Assembly (NCBI GenBank): GCA_905221605.1
Contig: CAJNDS010001702.1
Location: 122,001-186,000, forward strand
From: Symbiodinium natans
Lineage: Eukaryota; Sar; Dinophyceae; Suessiales; Symbiodiniaceae
DNA length: 64,000 nucleotides
Reading direction: 5' to 3'
Below the pieces are notes generated by a model. It ran no database searches, was not told the origin of the DNA, and worked only from the letters and a program-made list of their open reading frames with translations. Below are positions 50,308 through 60,993 of this stretch, in pieces (within the stretch, counting starts at the first letter, position 1; every line of letters begins with the position of its first letter). A program made the position numbers and the translations under genes.

Positions 50308-50509
50308 GTCGGCCATAAGCTACCCCAAAAAGCCCTAGACTACCCTAAGCTGTCCCTAAACAAACCTGAACTACCCCTTAACTACCCCTAAGCTACCCTA
50401 AGCCCTTGAACCCGAAAGTGCCCCTAAGCTCCTAAACCATATACTGCCCTACACTTGCGCCCGAAAGCCTCGAAATCCCTAACAAACACCCGAATCCTAG
50501 GTGGTAGGT

Positions 50510-50627
50510 TTATAGGGATTCAGACGCCTCAGCCCTAGCGAAACACTGCACAATCAAGCTCCAGCGGCCTTCCAGGCCGTCGCGGCATCCTCTAAACACA
50601 ACGCCGAGGATCTTATCGAGCTTTGGA
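50510..50627 (-). CDS. candidate exon, possibly last, ending in TAA
   Basis: After CATGAAAAG the frame reads SPKLDKILGVVFRGCRDGLE and then GRWSLIVQCFARAEASESL before TAA (50512-50510). Confidence 0.55.
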
Positions 50628-50640
50628 CTTTTCATGGTTT

Positions 50641-50718
50641 GCTACTATTTGCTTAAGAGGGCACATCGGGATCATTACTTTGTATTTCAATTTGGGGGTT
50701 CTTAAGCAACTAGTAGTT
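50641..50718. mobile_element. MITE-like inverted repeat, family F
   Basis: GCTACTATTTGCTTAAGA on the left pairs with TTCTTAAGCAACTAGTAG on the right. Confidence 0.6.
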
Positions 50719-51063
50719 TGGGGGGGAGGACGAAGGTTATTAGGGCGTAGGGTGGCGTAAGGAGGCTGCGCCCAAAGTCCCTGAGTCATGTCAGCTCCTA
50801 GCCGCGACAGACCCGAAGCACCAAAATCCTGTAGGGTTTAGGGTTTAGGGTGTAGGGTTTAGGGTTTAGGGTTTAGGGTTTAGGGTCTATTGGGCTTAAG
50901 GCTTAGCATTTCTGCGAAAAAAAAAACGCTCGCGGCAATCCCTGCGAGTGAAGACTTAGGCACCCGCGACAAGCGCGGCCCCAGTTAACCCCGAAACTCT
51001 CCAAACATTCTACAACCTCGGACTCTAAACCCTTCAATAACCCTGGACCCTAAACCACAAAAC

Positions 51064-51117
51064 CAGCAAGTTCCAGGTTGTAACCTTTCGGCGACAGCTC
51101 CGCACATTGGAGCTTAT
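51064..51117 (-). CDS. candidate exon (54 bp)
   Basis: After TAGATACCTAG the frame reads ISSNVRSCRRKVTTWNLL, ending at TGCTG|GTTTTG. Confidence 0.58.
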
Positions 51118-51188
51118 CTAGGTATCTAGGGGCATTTCAGGAGGGGGGGGGGGGTCCCCTTTAAAGACCCCACGTGCCCACCCCAAGC

Positions 51189-51265
51189 CAAGGCAGAGAG
51201 AAAGCCTCTTTGCGCGACAGCTTGGCCCACTCGGCATCGAAGCTTATCTCGGGGCCGGGCCTCCA
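51189..51265 (-). CDS. candidate exon
   Basis: After CAGAAACAAG the frame reads WRPGPEISFDAEWAKLSRKE and then AFSLP. The GC donor at 51188 is a guess; the frame stays open to 51155. Confidence 0.6.
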
Positions 51266-51641
51266 CTTGTTTCTGTGGTAGGTTTGGTTGCTGTTTGGTT
51301 TCTTGATTGCTTGCTTGCAGTTTGTTCTTCTTGATTCTGCTTTTGCTTGTTCCTTCTGTGTTTTGTGCTTGTCTGTGCGCTTGCTTGTTTGATTTGTTGT
51401 TCGTTTGCTTGCTTGGTGTTTGTATTGCTCAGGGGTTTAGAACTTGGGTTTAAAGGGGCCCAAATACAACACCTTTCTGGGAGCCCATCCTAGGCCAGAA
51501 TCCCCTGTTTCCCAAAAACAAAAGGCCCCAGAAAACATATCCTGGTATCAGATCCTCCCAAACCCCAAAAAGGGTTTTAGGGCTTAGGGTTTAAGGTTTA
51601 GGGTTTACTAGGGTTTAGGGTGAACTCTGCCAAGGATCTAC

Positions 51642-51690
51642 CATCAGGGCGCTGCTGTGGGCATGCTTGGATGGGCGAAACGCCACGCGC
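51642..51690 (-). CDS. candidate exon
   Basis: After TTCGCCTAAG the frame reads RVAFRPSKHAHSSALM, ending at TGATG|GTAGAT. Confidence 0.57.
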
Positions 51691-51830
51691 ACTTAGGCGA
51701 ACCCATGAGGTCACGTAATCGTTTAGGGTTTAGGGTTTAGGGTTTAGGGTTTAGGGTTTAGGGTTTAGGGTTTAGGGACCCCAAGCGCAGCGGCTCCAAC
51801 AGGCCCCCCCCCCCCCCCCCCCCCCCACAC

Positions 51831-51950
51831 CCTAAACCCTATAAACCCTATAAACCCTACAAACCCTACAAACCCTACAAACCCTATAAACTCTATAAAC
51901 CCTACAAACCCTACAAATCCTACAAACCCTGCAAAACCCTATAAAAGCGG
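51831..51950. repeat. CCCTATAAA / CCCTACAAA variant array
   Basis: Nine-base expanded relatives of the telomere unit repeat about a dozen times after a poly-C run. Confidence 0.9.
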
Positions 51951-52236
51951 TAAACCAGGAAAAAGGGGTCACGGTATTGTGGGGAAGGAGAACATGTTGT
52001 AAGTTCGAAATGCTGGAGAAGAGCGGTGGACCAGATGCACACCCTGGTCACCCTCATCCTCGACCCTGGACACCTGAAAAACAATCAGTCACTGCAACTG
52101 AATTAGGGCTTAGGGTTTAGGATTCAGGATTCAGGGTTTAGGGTTTAGGGTTTAGGTTTAGGGTTTAGGGTGTAGGGTTTATAGGGCATTAGGGTATTAG
52201 GGTTTATTCTCCCGAAACGAGCCTGCGCATGATCAC

Positions 52237-52304
52237 CGTCTCTCCTTTGAGAGTTTGGCTACGGAGTGCGCTGGCGAGGGCGGCAGCTTGTGACTCATCC
52301 ACAC
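52237..52304 (-). CDS. candidate exon (68 bp)
   Basis: The acceptor GCATGCTGCGCAG opens VDESQAAALASALRSQTLKG and then ET, ending at AGACG|GTGATC. The DESQxAAL wording recalls the Q-motif region of some superfamily 1 helicases, but no Walker motif is seen nearby. Confidence 0.65.
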
Positions 52305-52337
52305 CTGCGCAGCATGCAGGGACACCGTAAGATTCAG

Positions 52338-52404
52338 GTTGGGATGTTCCCTCTTTTTTTGTAATCCCTACTAAGGACTGTTAGCATAAGGGGGAACATC
52401 CCAA
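52338..52404. mobile_element. MITE-like element, family A, with 7-bp target-site duplication
   Basis: TTGGGATGTTCCCTC on the left and GGGGGAACATCCCAA on the right, flanked by GATTCAG on both sides (52331-52337 and 52405-52411). Confidence 0.85.
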
Positions 52405-53211
52405 GATTCAGTCTGAATTTTTCGGCTTTGAACGAAGGGTTTGGGTTTTAGGGTGTGTCTAGTCCGTATACTCCTTAGGTCCTTGACAAACGTTGCCACC
52501 GTCTCTCTCGATCTCTGATGTTCAACGGTTTACAAACCCATCGAACTGGAACTATCAGCTTAAAGCAAGGAACGACCTGGGAATTTTTAAAGAAAAGGGG
52601 TACCTCGTATCCCCACACCCTAAACTCTAAACCCTAAGCAAGCTTAGAAAAATGCTTTGTACTCGTTATGTACAGTACTTCCAGCGTTGAGACAGCACTC
52701 CCAACTGTTATTTATCAGGATCGCGTTCTTCCACAAACGCGATCTTTCTAAACCCTCAAAACCCTCAAAACCCTCAAAACCCACAAAACCCTCAAAATCC
52801 TCTAAACCCTCCAAACCCTCTAAACCCTAAATCCTAAACCCTAACTGCGGCGCAACGCTCGGGCGGAGGGCTAGACCCTAAACCCTTAGCCCTTAACCCT
52901 TAACCCCCAAAGATCATGATCCCTGATGCAGGGACCTTCACAGAGCCCACTCCGCCTTCGGACAGAAAAAGGGACCCTGAGCCCTAAACCCTGAACCCTG
53001 ATATACAAACCGGGGGCTTGAAATCTTAAGCCCTAAGCCCACCCAAACCCCCCAAAAAAACCTCTGTATGTAACCCCCCCCCCCCCCCGGGTCTCATGTG
53101 GGCCATGCTGTGTCCTATACACCCTTAAGCCCCCCCAAGCCCTTAAGCAACCCTAAACCCTAAACCCTAAACCCTAAACTCTAAACCCTCAGCCGTGATG
53201 CAACTGAGATC

Positions 53212-53272
53212 CCCTGACTGCCTAAGTCGTGCATGCCGCGGTCAAAGGCCGCTTGGTCCACATACCCAGAAG
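53212..53272 (-). CDS. candidate exon
   Basis: After ACTCCCGAAG the frame reads GYVDQAAFDRGMHDLGSQ. The donor is uncertain. Confidence 0.48.
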
Positions 53273-53326
53273 CTTCGGGAGTTGCCATCCAGCCTCGGCT
53301 TAGGGTGTAGGGTGTAGGGTGTAGGG

Positions 53327-53412
53327 AGGGTTTAGGGTTTAGGGTTTAGGGTTTAGGGTTTAGGGTTTAGGGTTTAGGGTTTAGGGTTTAGGGTTTAGGG
53401 TTAGGGTTTAGG
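53327..53412. repeat. TTTAGGG array (about 12 copies)
   Basis: A near-perfect array following three GTGTAGG variants. Confidence 0.93.
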
Positions 53413-53479
53413 GCTTGGGACCCTGAAACTCATACACTCGGGTCTAGGGTCTAGCGGTTCAGGTTTCGGGCAGACAACC

Positions 53480-53629
53480 CTAAGCCCTAAACTCTATATT
53501 CCCTTCGGATTGAAACTGCATGGCGCGGGCGGCCCCGACAGAGCCCAAGACCCTAAAGTTTAGGGCATGGGCAATGGAGCAGATCTGGAACGATTGCAAC
53601 TGCAGAATCCTTAACATTTCAAACTCTTT
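53480..53629 (-). CDS. candidate exon, possibly last
   Basis: After CCTACGTGAAG the frame reads KEFEMLRILQLQSFQICSIA and then HALNFRVLGSVGAARAMQFQ. It stops at 53480, or may leave at a GTCTTG donor at 53551. Confidence 0.58.
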   Translation of the reverse strand, partial: KEFEMLRILQLQSFQICSIAHALNFRVLGSVGAARAMQFQSEGNIEFRA

Positions 53630-53742
53630 CTTCACGTAGGCCCCTAAACGGGGACCCCTCATATCAGCCCAAGAAAGGCCCATACTTCAGAACCTTTCAA
53701 AGGAGTCAGGGCCCAATGACTGCCCTTGGGCTCTTCTAGAAC

Positions 53743-53780
53743 CCGAAGCGGAATTAAATCCTGCTGCCAGCAGGCCCTGG
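53743..53780 (-). CDS. candidate 38-bp exon
   Basis: GAGCCGTTGCAG and TTCGG|GTTCTA bracket QGLLAAGFNSAS. The plus strand is open too. Confidence 0.4.
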
Positions 53781-54020
53781 CTGCAACGGCTCAAAGCCCA
53801 AACCCTGGAACCTAAATCCTCGGCCTTAAGTACAAAGCTCTGAGCCCCTAAGCCGCAAATGGGTTTAGGGTTTAGGGTTTAGGGTTTAGGGTTTAGAGGC
53901 TCAGCTCAATCCCTATATTCTATGCCTATACCCCCCCAAGCCAGTGCCAATTCAGACCTGCCCATGGGCCCCGATCCCGAAAAGGCTGAGAAACAATAAA
54001 CAAACTAAGCCCGTACCCTC

Positions 54021-54051
<31 letters not shown>

Positions 54052-54529
54052 CAATGCATGAACATGAAATACAAGAAGGTATGAAATGAAGGCCAGGATG
54101 TTGATTGTGACGGTGAATCTTCTTGATCTTCATTACAGAATGGGTATGTACACCCCCTAAACCCTAAACCCTAAACCCTATAAACCCTATATGCGCCCGC
54201 GTTCCGCGTATGAACCCTAGCCCTGAAACTTAAACCCACCAATGAACGACGGGAGGGAGAAGGGTAAACCCGAAACCTTTGCTGCTTTAACTCTGAACCC
54301 TCAACCGTAAACCCAGCACGAACCACAGGGGGGAGAGGGGAAACCGTAAACCTATCATTACCCCGAACCTTGAACCCAAATCAAACTCTAAACCCACAGT
54401 GAACCAATGGACCAGAGTGAAAATCCTGAACCCTAAAGCCTAACCCTAAACCCCTAAACCCTGACCCATGAACCACAGACCATGAACGACAGGGGAGGGG
54501 GGGGGAGGGAACCCAAAACCCACCATGAA

Positions 54530-54582
54530 ACCAAGGGGGGGGGGGGATACCATGGGGGGGGGAGGGGGGGGGGGGGGGGTGC
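54530..54582. repeat. poly-G-rich tract
   Basis: Several runs of 8-17 G follow GGGAGGG repeats. No gene is supported from 53,800 to 54,720. Confidence 0.88.
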
Positions 54583-54599
54583 GCCTATGCTGGCCCATC

Positions 54600-54700
54600 T
54601 AAACCCTATAAACCCTATAAACCCTATAAACCCTATAAACCCTATAAACCCTATAAACCCTAAAAACCCTAAACCCTAAACCCTAAACCCTAAACCCTAG
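54600..54700. repeat. (CCCTATAAA)n joined to (CCCTAAA)n
   Basis: Six nine-base units pass directly into five seven-base units, showing how one form grades into the other. Confidence 0.93.
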
Positions 54701-54722
54701 CATACTAACATGTCGCCCGAAC

Positions 54723-54780
54723 CCAATGCGACTCCGGTGCCCGAGGTCGGCGGCGCCGTGTCCTTTAAGAAAGGATCGGC
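54723..54780 (-). CDS. candidate exon (58 bp)
   Basis: The acceptor GCCATCTCTCTCAG opens ADPFLKDTAPPTSGTGVAL, ending at ATTGG|GTTCGG. Confidence 0.6.
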
Positions 54781-54903
54781 CTGAGAGAGATGGCGCCAGA
54801 TTCAGAAAGTCAGGCATGATTCTTATTTTAGGGACCTAAACCCTAAACCTTAAGTCCTAAACCCTAAGCCCTAAACCTGAACCCTAAACCCTAAACCCTA
54901 AAC

Positions 54904-54967
54904 CGCAGGTTCTTTGGCTGAGGGGCACGGGGTTCTCTAAGTGGCCGTGAGGGGTCGAGGCAGAGGT
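54904..54967 (-). CDS. candidate exon (64 bp)
   Basis: After TTCGGGAAAG the frame reads TSASTPHGHLENPVPLSQRT, ending at CTGCG|GTTTAG. Confidence 0.6.
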
Positions 54968-55044
54968 CTTTCCCGAAACCCCGTAGACATGAAACAATGA
55001 AGCCCTGCACTGAACCCTAAACGCAAAAATCTCTCTTTCCATAA

Positions 55045-55108
55045 TATGAATATATATATATATACATATATACACACATATCTATATATATATATACATA
55101 TTGTACGT

Positions 55109-55153
<45 letters not shown>
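55045..55153. repeat. (TA)n and (CT)n microsatellite
   Basis: Long TA tracts separated by a TCTC run. Confidence 0.93.
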
Positions 55154-55154
<1 letters not shown>

Positions 55155-55374
55155 TATACCTGTATATATTGCTCCATGTGCAAAAACTCTTTGTTCGACA
55201 TATGCTGGTCCCTGCCCACGGCCCAGACCCAGACCCCTGAACCCTAGACCCCTAAACCCTGCACCCCTGAACCTCTTCAAGCCGTAAACCCAAAACCCCT
55301 AACCCCTACTTAAACCCTAAACCCTTATAACCCTTATAAAACATATAACCCTTATGACCCTTATAACCCTTCTA

Positions 55375-55517
55375 AACCCTAAACCCTAAACCCTAAACCC
55401 TAAACCCTAAACCCTAAACCCTAAACCCTAAACCCTAAACCCTAAATCCTAAACCCTAAACCCTAAACCCTAAACCCTAAACCCTAAACACTAAACCCTA
55501 AACCCTAAGCCCTAAAC
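55375..55517. repeat. CCCTAAA array (about 19 units)
   Basis: A long array preceded by CCCTTATAA variants. Its last unit supplies the donor of the exon at 55518. Confidence 0.95.
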
Positions 55518-55593
55518 CCTCAGCAAAGCGTCCAGGGCTTGAAGCTCGAAGCTGCCATCATCTTTGAAGCGCTGACTCGTCGACACCACGTTC
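55518..55593 (-). CDS. candidate exon (76 bp)
   Basis: After GTTGAGACGCAG the frame reads NVVSTSQRFKDDGSFELQAL and then DALL, ending at TGAGG|GTTTAG. Confidence 0.66.
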
Positions 55594-56208
55594 CTGCGTC
55601 TCAACTGTTCTTAGTTAGGGTTTAGGGTTTGGGGTTTAGGGTTAAGGGCGTAGGGTTTAGGGTTTAGGGTTTAGGGTTTGGGGTTTGGGGTTTGGGGTTT
55701 AGGGTCTAGGGTTTGGGGACTTCGCGTCTAGGGACTTCGGTTTTTTTGCATTTCGGGTTTAGGGTTTAGGGAGTACTGCTCACAAAAAAGAGTCTCAACT
55801 CAGTGAGAAAAGGGTCATGTTGGCTTGTCATGCTTACTCTCTGTGGAAACCCTAAACCCCAAACCCTAAGCCCCGACGCAGACTGCGCCCAGGCCCAGAT
55901 TGGGGCCAACTGAGCGGACGCGTTGTTGGCGTTTCAGGGTTTTAGGGCTTAGAGCTTGAAAACAGGGTTTAAGCAGGTTTTCAGCGTTTGTGCTGGGTGC
56001 GTGGGTTATATGAGATTTAAGGTTTAAGGCTTTTTGCGGGTGGGAGGGGGGCCTTCAAGAGCCAAAGAAAGTAAGACGTGGGGGGGGGGGGGGTCCTCAA
56101 GAGCCAAAGAAAGCAAGACGAGAGGGTATTAACTTATGTTGTTGGCTCCGTCGATTAAGATCTACGCTTCATCGGATTCCCCCCAAACCCCAATCCTGCG
56201 CACTAAAC

Positions 56209-56253
56209 TCGCCAAAATATCATGCCAAGCCACACTTCGTCTTTGGGCTTCAC
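56209..56253 (-). CDS. candidate exon (45 bp)
   Basis: After GACTGCCGCCAG the frame reads VKPKDEVWLGMIFWR, ending at GGCGA|GTTTAG. Confidence 0.63.
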
Positions 56254-56357
56254 CTGGCGGCAGTCCCAACATCTTCGGCGAAACCCTAAACCCAAACCAC
56301 GGGTTTGTAGGTCTTGGGGTCCCCTGAGCCCTAAACCCTAAACCCTAAACCCTAAAC

Positions 56358-56398
56358 GGGCCGGGCCTGGAGTTGAGGGTGCATGCAACGTCATGCAA
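56358..56398 (-). CDS. candidate 41-bp exon
   Basis: After GGCCCTGAAG the frame reads LHDVACTLNSRPG, ending at GGCCC|GTTTAG. Confidence 0.52.
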
Positions 56399-56721
56399 CT
56401 TCAGGGCCCAAACCCCAAACACCCAAAGACCCACTTCATGAAGCAACGAGGGTTCAGGGCTTCGAGGGTTTCGGGCTTATGTTCAAAGTTCAGGGCTTCC
56501 TTTTGAGGCTTTAGGGTTCAGGGTGTGGATGTAAACCCTGAACAGCTCAAAAAGACACCCCCCCCCCCCCACATAAGGCAAACTAGGGGCCTTAAGAATT
56601 TGAATGGGGTTTTGGTGGTCTTTGCTGTAAATTATGTAGGGGCCGTGAGGGAATAATGTTAGTAACCCTAAACCCTAAACCCTAAACCCTAAACTCTAAA
56701 CCCTTAACCCCTAAAGTACAC

Positions 56722-56793
56722 CCTGTGGCCGGGCCCACGGGTCGCCTGATCGACCGGATTCCCATCGGCCCAGGTGATCTCAACTTTGTCATC
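56722..56793 (-). CDS. candidate exon (72 bp)
   Basis: After CTATCCCCCAG the frame reads DDKVEITWADGNPVDQATRG and then PGHR, ending at ACAGG|GTGTAC. Confidence 0.67.
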
Positions 56794-57113
56794 CTGGGGG
56801 ATAGGGATTACGGGTTTAGAGGTTGGGGTTTAGGGGTTTAGGGGGTTCAGAGGTTAGGGGATTGTTTTGGGTGTAGGGGTTTAGGGGGGTAAAAAGGCTA
56901 GGGGGCTCAGGGGTTTAGGGGTTTAGGGGATTTAGGGTTCAGGGTTTGGATGGGAGGAAGCCAAATTTAGCCTCCAAACCCTGCTGCAGACCTCGACTGC
57001 CCAGAGAACACTCGAAGAATTCGGGCACAAGTATTCAGTATTCATGTACTGTCTAGTTACCTGCTGGGACCCTTAGAGATGGGCCATCGACTGGAAAAAA
57101 TCCGTGCCCTCAC

Positions 57114-57325
57114 CATAGCTCGGCCTCCAGAATCTTCGCAACAATGCCCGCCTGTTCAGAGGAATCCGGGACGCCGGTCGCAGCAAGTTCCCTAACTAGC
57201 ACGTGGACAAGCTGATTTTCAGTGAAACCCAGCTCAGGGTGACTTTCCATGAGTCGAAGCTTGGCTACAGGGCCTATAGGGTTTGGAGTCTCCTCACGCA
57301 TCAGTCTGAGTCTATCATTCACGAA
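57114..57325 (-). CDS. candidate exon (212 bp), the longest found
   Basis: The acceptor ACATGCCCCCGCAG opens a 70-residue frame that closes at CTATG|GTGAGG, a near-consensus donor. Sample segments are VNDRLRLMREETPNPIG, ESHPELGFTENQLVHVLV and SEQAGIVAKILEAEL. It looks largely helical and is not low-complexity. I do not recognise the family. Confidence 0.72.
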
Positions 57326-57627
57326 CTGCGGGGGCATGTCGTCCAGACCGGTTCAGCTACGGCATCGGCAGCCAGAAACAGAGACCAGCCAGATAATTCT
57401 CGGAGCCCCCAAAGCACAACGACAATCTGAACGCCGCCCCGTGCACCCCACCCCCCCCCCCCAAAAGAAACAAAACTCAACGTCTGAGTTTCACAAAAGC
57501 GGCTATGACACCACACTGTGTCCAGCTTAACCCGCAGCACAGAAGCGATACACCCCGAAATCGATTGAACGCTATGGAAATCCCAAAAACAATTCGAAAA
57601 AAAGAAAACCTAAAGAACCCCTGAGAC

Positions 57628-57695
57628 CTAGCGCCGGAGGTTGCCTGGGAGCCCCCTGGCGTACGCTGGGCTGTGATGGTGGCGCCGACCTCCAC
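57628..57695 (-). CDS. candidate exon (68 bp)
   Basis: The acceptor GCAGAATCGCAG opens VEVGATITAQRTPGGSQATS and then GA, ending at GCTAG|GTCTCA. Confidence 0.63.
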
Positions 57696-57904
57696 CTGCG
57701 ATTCTGCATCGGTACTTAGGATTCCGGTGGGTTTAGGGTTCAGGGTTTAGGGTTGAGGGTTTAGGAAAGACCCATACCCAGGGCTGTAAACCCGGCCTTG
57801 CAAATGCTAACTGATAGTTCCTACATCCTCTATTCTAAACTATTCTGGGTCTCTTTCGACCTAAACTCTGAACCCCAAACTCAAGAACACCCTAAAACCT
57901 AAAC

Positions 57905-57965
57905 CCGCTAAGGTCAGCGGAGAATGGCTGGGGTGCCCCACCATGGACTCGGCTTCCGAATCAGC
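57905..57965 (-). CDS. candidate exon (61 bp)
   Basis: After CTTGGGCAG the frame reads ADSEAESMVGHPSHSPLTLA, ending at GCGG|GTTTAG. Confidence 0.6.
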
Positions 57966-58184
57966 CTGCCCAAGGCTCAGGGAACAAAGTGCTTAGGATT
58001 TAGGGTTGAAGTTCAGGGTTTGTGGTTTAGGGTGGGGAAAAAAGGACTGTGCGTTAGAGAGATAGGTCGAGAATACCTGGGTGTGCTACAACTCCTGTTC
58101 ATTTTTTTGCTCGGAGGGCGGGGAGGCAAGGGTGGGAGGCGGGCGGTTGGGGTTTGGTCGTCTGCCTATTGTAGCGGCGGCAAC

Positions 58185-58244
58185 CTGAAACTGACATCGA
58201 ATTAGAACGACGCGTCTTGCGGAAAAGGGCGGCATGTGTTGTGG
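58185..58244 (-). CDS. candidate exon (60 bp)
   Basis: After CGATTCTAG the frame reads QHMPPFSARRVVLIRCQFQ, ending at TTCAG|GTTGCC. Confidence 0.55.
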
Positions 58245-58359
58245 CTAGAATCGAAGCTCAAAGCCCTAAACAAATAAACGCCCTAAACCCTCAGACCCTA
58301 AACCCTAAAACCCGAACCCTGAACCCTGAACCCTGAACCCTGAACCCTGAACTCTAAAC

Positions 58360-58492
58360 CCCCTAAACCCCCTAAACCCCCTAAACCCCCTAACCCCCCA
58401 AACCCCCTAAACCCCCTAAACCCCTAAACCCCTAAACCCCTAAACCCCTAAACCCCCTAAACCCCCTAAACCCCTAAACCCCTGAAAGCCTT
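58360..58492. repeat. (CCCCCTAAA)n / (CCCCTAAA)n variant array
   Basis: About 14 units with one or two extra C follow a CCCTGAA block at 58310-58350. Confidence 0.93.
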
Positions 58493-58584
58493 AAAGCCCC
58501 CTAAACCCCCCACCACCCTTAAACCCTCGGGCCCCCAAACCCAACCCTAATCCCTAAACCCTAAACCCCCCCCCCCCCCCCCAC

Positions 58585-58656
58585 CCCGGCTGAGCTGTGC
58601 CTTCACAACCCATCGGTTCCGTGGCCGGTCGAAGTAAAGCCAGCCGGTGGATGCGC
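58585..58656 (-). CDS. candidate exon (72 bp)
   Basis: After AACCCAACAG the frame reads STGWLYFDRPRNRWVVKAQL, ending at CCGGG|GTGGGG beside a poly-C (plus) tract. Confidence 0.65.
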
Positions 58657-58830
58657 CTGTTGGGTTGAGGGTTTAGGGTTTAGGCTTTTAGGGGTTTAGG
58701 GGTTTAGGGTTTAGGGTTTAGGGTCTGAGGGTTTTAGGGTCTAGGGTTTAGGGTCTGAGGGTTTTAGGGTCTAGAGTTCAGGGTTCAGGGTTTCGGGTTT
58801 AGGGATGCTTTAGTGTTTGGGCATCGGAAC

Positions 58831-58889
58831 TTTCCACTCGGGGCGAAAACAGACATCACACCATCAAGCTCTGTAGGAGCCCTCCAGCT
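58831..58889 (-). CDS. candidate exon (59 bp)
   Basis: After GGTTCTCTTAG the frame reads SWRAPTELDGVMSVFAPSG, ending at GGAAA|GTTCCG. Confidence 0.63.
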
Positions 58890-59660
58890 CTAAGAGAACC
58901 CCATGGCTGGTTTAGAGTTTAAAAGGTTCAGGGTTTTAGGGTTTTTTCTACGTTTTAGGGTTTTAGGGTTTTAGGGTTTAAGGGTTTTAGGTCTTAGGGA
59001 TTTTGGGTTTTAGGGTACACTGAGACCATACGAACCAACGAATCAATGCCAACACCCCCCAAGGGGTTTCGGGCTCAGAGTCCAAGTTAAGTTGAGCCTT
59101 GCTTCCTTTAGCTTAGGGTTTGGGTTTAGGGTTTCAGGTTTAGGGGCTTAGGGTTAGGGTTCAGGGTTTAGGGCTTGGGGGCTCTTTTTAGGGTTTAAAA
59201 CGGTCCTAGCTCCTTGGTTTCTTAGGCATGCTAAAGTAGTACACGCCACAATGCTCCTGTAAACGTGCATGCGTGTGCATGCATACAGTGCGCAGCTGCG
59301 CGCATTTGCACATAATTACATGTATGAACATGTCTCTGTAACTTCCGAAAACCTAAACTCAAGTCCCTGCATCTACAGCATGCTTGCCAAAGTCCCAAGT
59401 TATGATCGCAACCACTTGCCGTCAAGGGCTCCCCAAAAGCAGGGGCATGCAAGACAGGGGCCTATTAATCAAGATGTAGTTGCCAAGGGCATGTCAGACA
59501 GTCAGTTTTTATGAAACGGCAGAACCTTGACAACTATTTTGGGGGTTTCCGAACATGAAAGTCCCTTCAAGGGGGGTCCCTTCAGGGATTCCTACTAGAA
59601 TGGTTGACGATACTTTGAGATAAAACCCCTAAACCCAGATGAATGCAAAGCATTCGGCTC

Positions 59661-59765
59661 CTGCAGTGCGGCCCAAGGCGCAGTGGTAGAGAGGAGCATC
59701 ATTGTAGGCTCCAGCTTTGCAGTACGTGCCATCCCTGGCCCCTGCCTCCCAGGAGCGAAAGGCGG
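59661..59765 (-). CDS. candidate exon (105 bp)
   Basis: After CAACCTAAAG the frame reads SWEAGARDGTYCKAGAYNDA and then PLYHCALGRTA. The right border (CTGCAG|GAGCC) has no GT, so the end is uncertain. Confidence 0.57.
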
Positions 59766-59787
59766 CTTTAGGTTGAGGCGGGTGGTT

Positions 59788-59912
59788 TACTTGGAGGTTC
59801 ATTTCGGTACTTGTAAGTAGGGGTAGAAGTACCCTAAAGAAGCTTATGACTAATAGCCATATAGTTACCCTGACTTCTAACCCTCTTCTAAGTACCCACA
59901 CATGAACCTCCA
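59788..59912. mobile_element. MITE-like element, family B
   Basis: TACTTGGAGGTTCATTTCGG on the left and AAGTACCCACACATGAACCT on the right, with AAGTAGGGGTAGAAGTACCC inside. Confidence 0.78.
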
Positions 59913-60993
59913 CGCAAAGTTCGGGGCCTTAGGGTTCTGTGGGGTTTGGGGTCGGGCTTCGAGGTTCCTTTGAGGTGTCCGGCTCAGGGAACCGAGCTGG
60001 TAAGGCTCAACGGATGGCTTGATACGCTTCAAAGCTTTTGGTGGGCTCGGTCGGCTGAGGGTGCCCTAACACAGTCGAAAAGTCGTTCAGGCTGTAAACT
60101 CCACATCGCTCGGCGAAACAGATGCGACATTCAAAGAGGCATTCGGCGCTGCAACGCCTCAAATTCGGAAGAGCCACTTTTGAGCAAAAACATGCCCCTC
60201 GATGCGAAGTGCACTTTTCCAGACTTCTGCCCACGCCCGAAGGTTTGTAGGTTGCCATGTGAGCCAGACAATGAAAGTTTTGGGCAGAATGTGCACAGCC
60301 ATGCAACATGGTCGCTACTGCAAGCCGCCGCCGCACCAGGCTGTCATATTGCATGGCCGCAAAAAAACTCCGACGCTGGTCGCTGAAACCTTTCTGCCGT
60401 CTTCACATGGTCACTTCTCTTGATTAAGGTCCCATTTGGAATTACAATTATTATGCGGCCGCAAATATTCAGGGCAGCAAAAAAAGAATGATTTTGAGAA
60501 CTGACCGTATGGGAAATACATTCAACGTGCAACACACTTGCAAAACATCCACTAGAAACTGGAAGCTGCGATCGAAGTTAGACACGCTGCACTTTTTGCC
60601 GTGCATTTCAGAGCAAGTCTGTCGCAAGTCGCGGTTGCTGCTTGGTGAATCCACAGACTTGTCGGCGAGCGTACACATATGTGCTCGCAGCTGTATATTA
60701 ACAATTTCCTTGCAGGACACTACTCAGATCCAAGGTTGCTGTTTCGAACTCCAAACATCTCAAACTGAGCACTTTTTGTTCCATGGTTCAGGGCGTTAAC
60801 ACGGTTAGGTTACCTGGCGTGGGTTTAGACCACAGCCTGTCTACCCTGCAGAATGCCCTACGCGCGGGCGCGCATGGAGTGGTTTCATGGCTGCAAACTT
60901 GCGTACGCAGAAACTAGGCTTGAATAACTACTTCGCTGCCTACGATGAATGCAAGATTTGTTGGCACCAGGGGCCGAAATTTAAATGGGTTCT
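59913..60993. other. unique sequence, no supported gene
   Basis: Telomere-like units are absent. Both strands have frames of 100-146 codons (60,007-60,386) but neither shows convincing composition or borders, so I make no call. Confidence 0.5.

Noticed and set aside
53140-53420. CRISPR-like repeat array
   Set aside because: The repeats are contiguous telomere units without spacers of uniform length, and the DNA is eukaryotic.
60007-60386. Overlapping 146- and 115-codon frames
   Set aside because: They overlap on opposite strands and neither has splice borders or a recognisable motif, so I left them uncalled.
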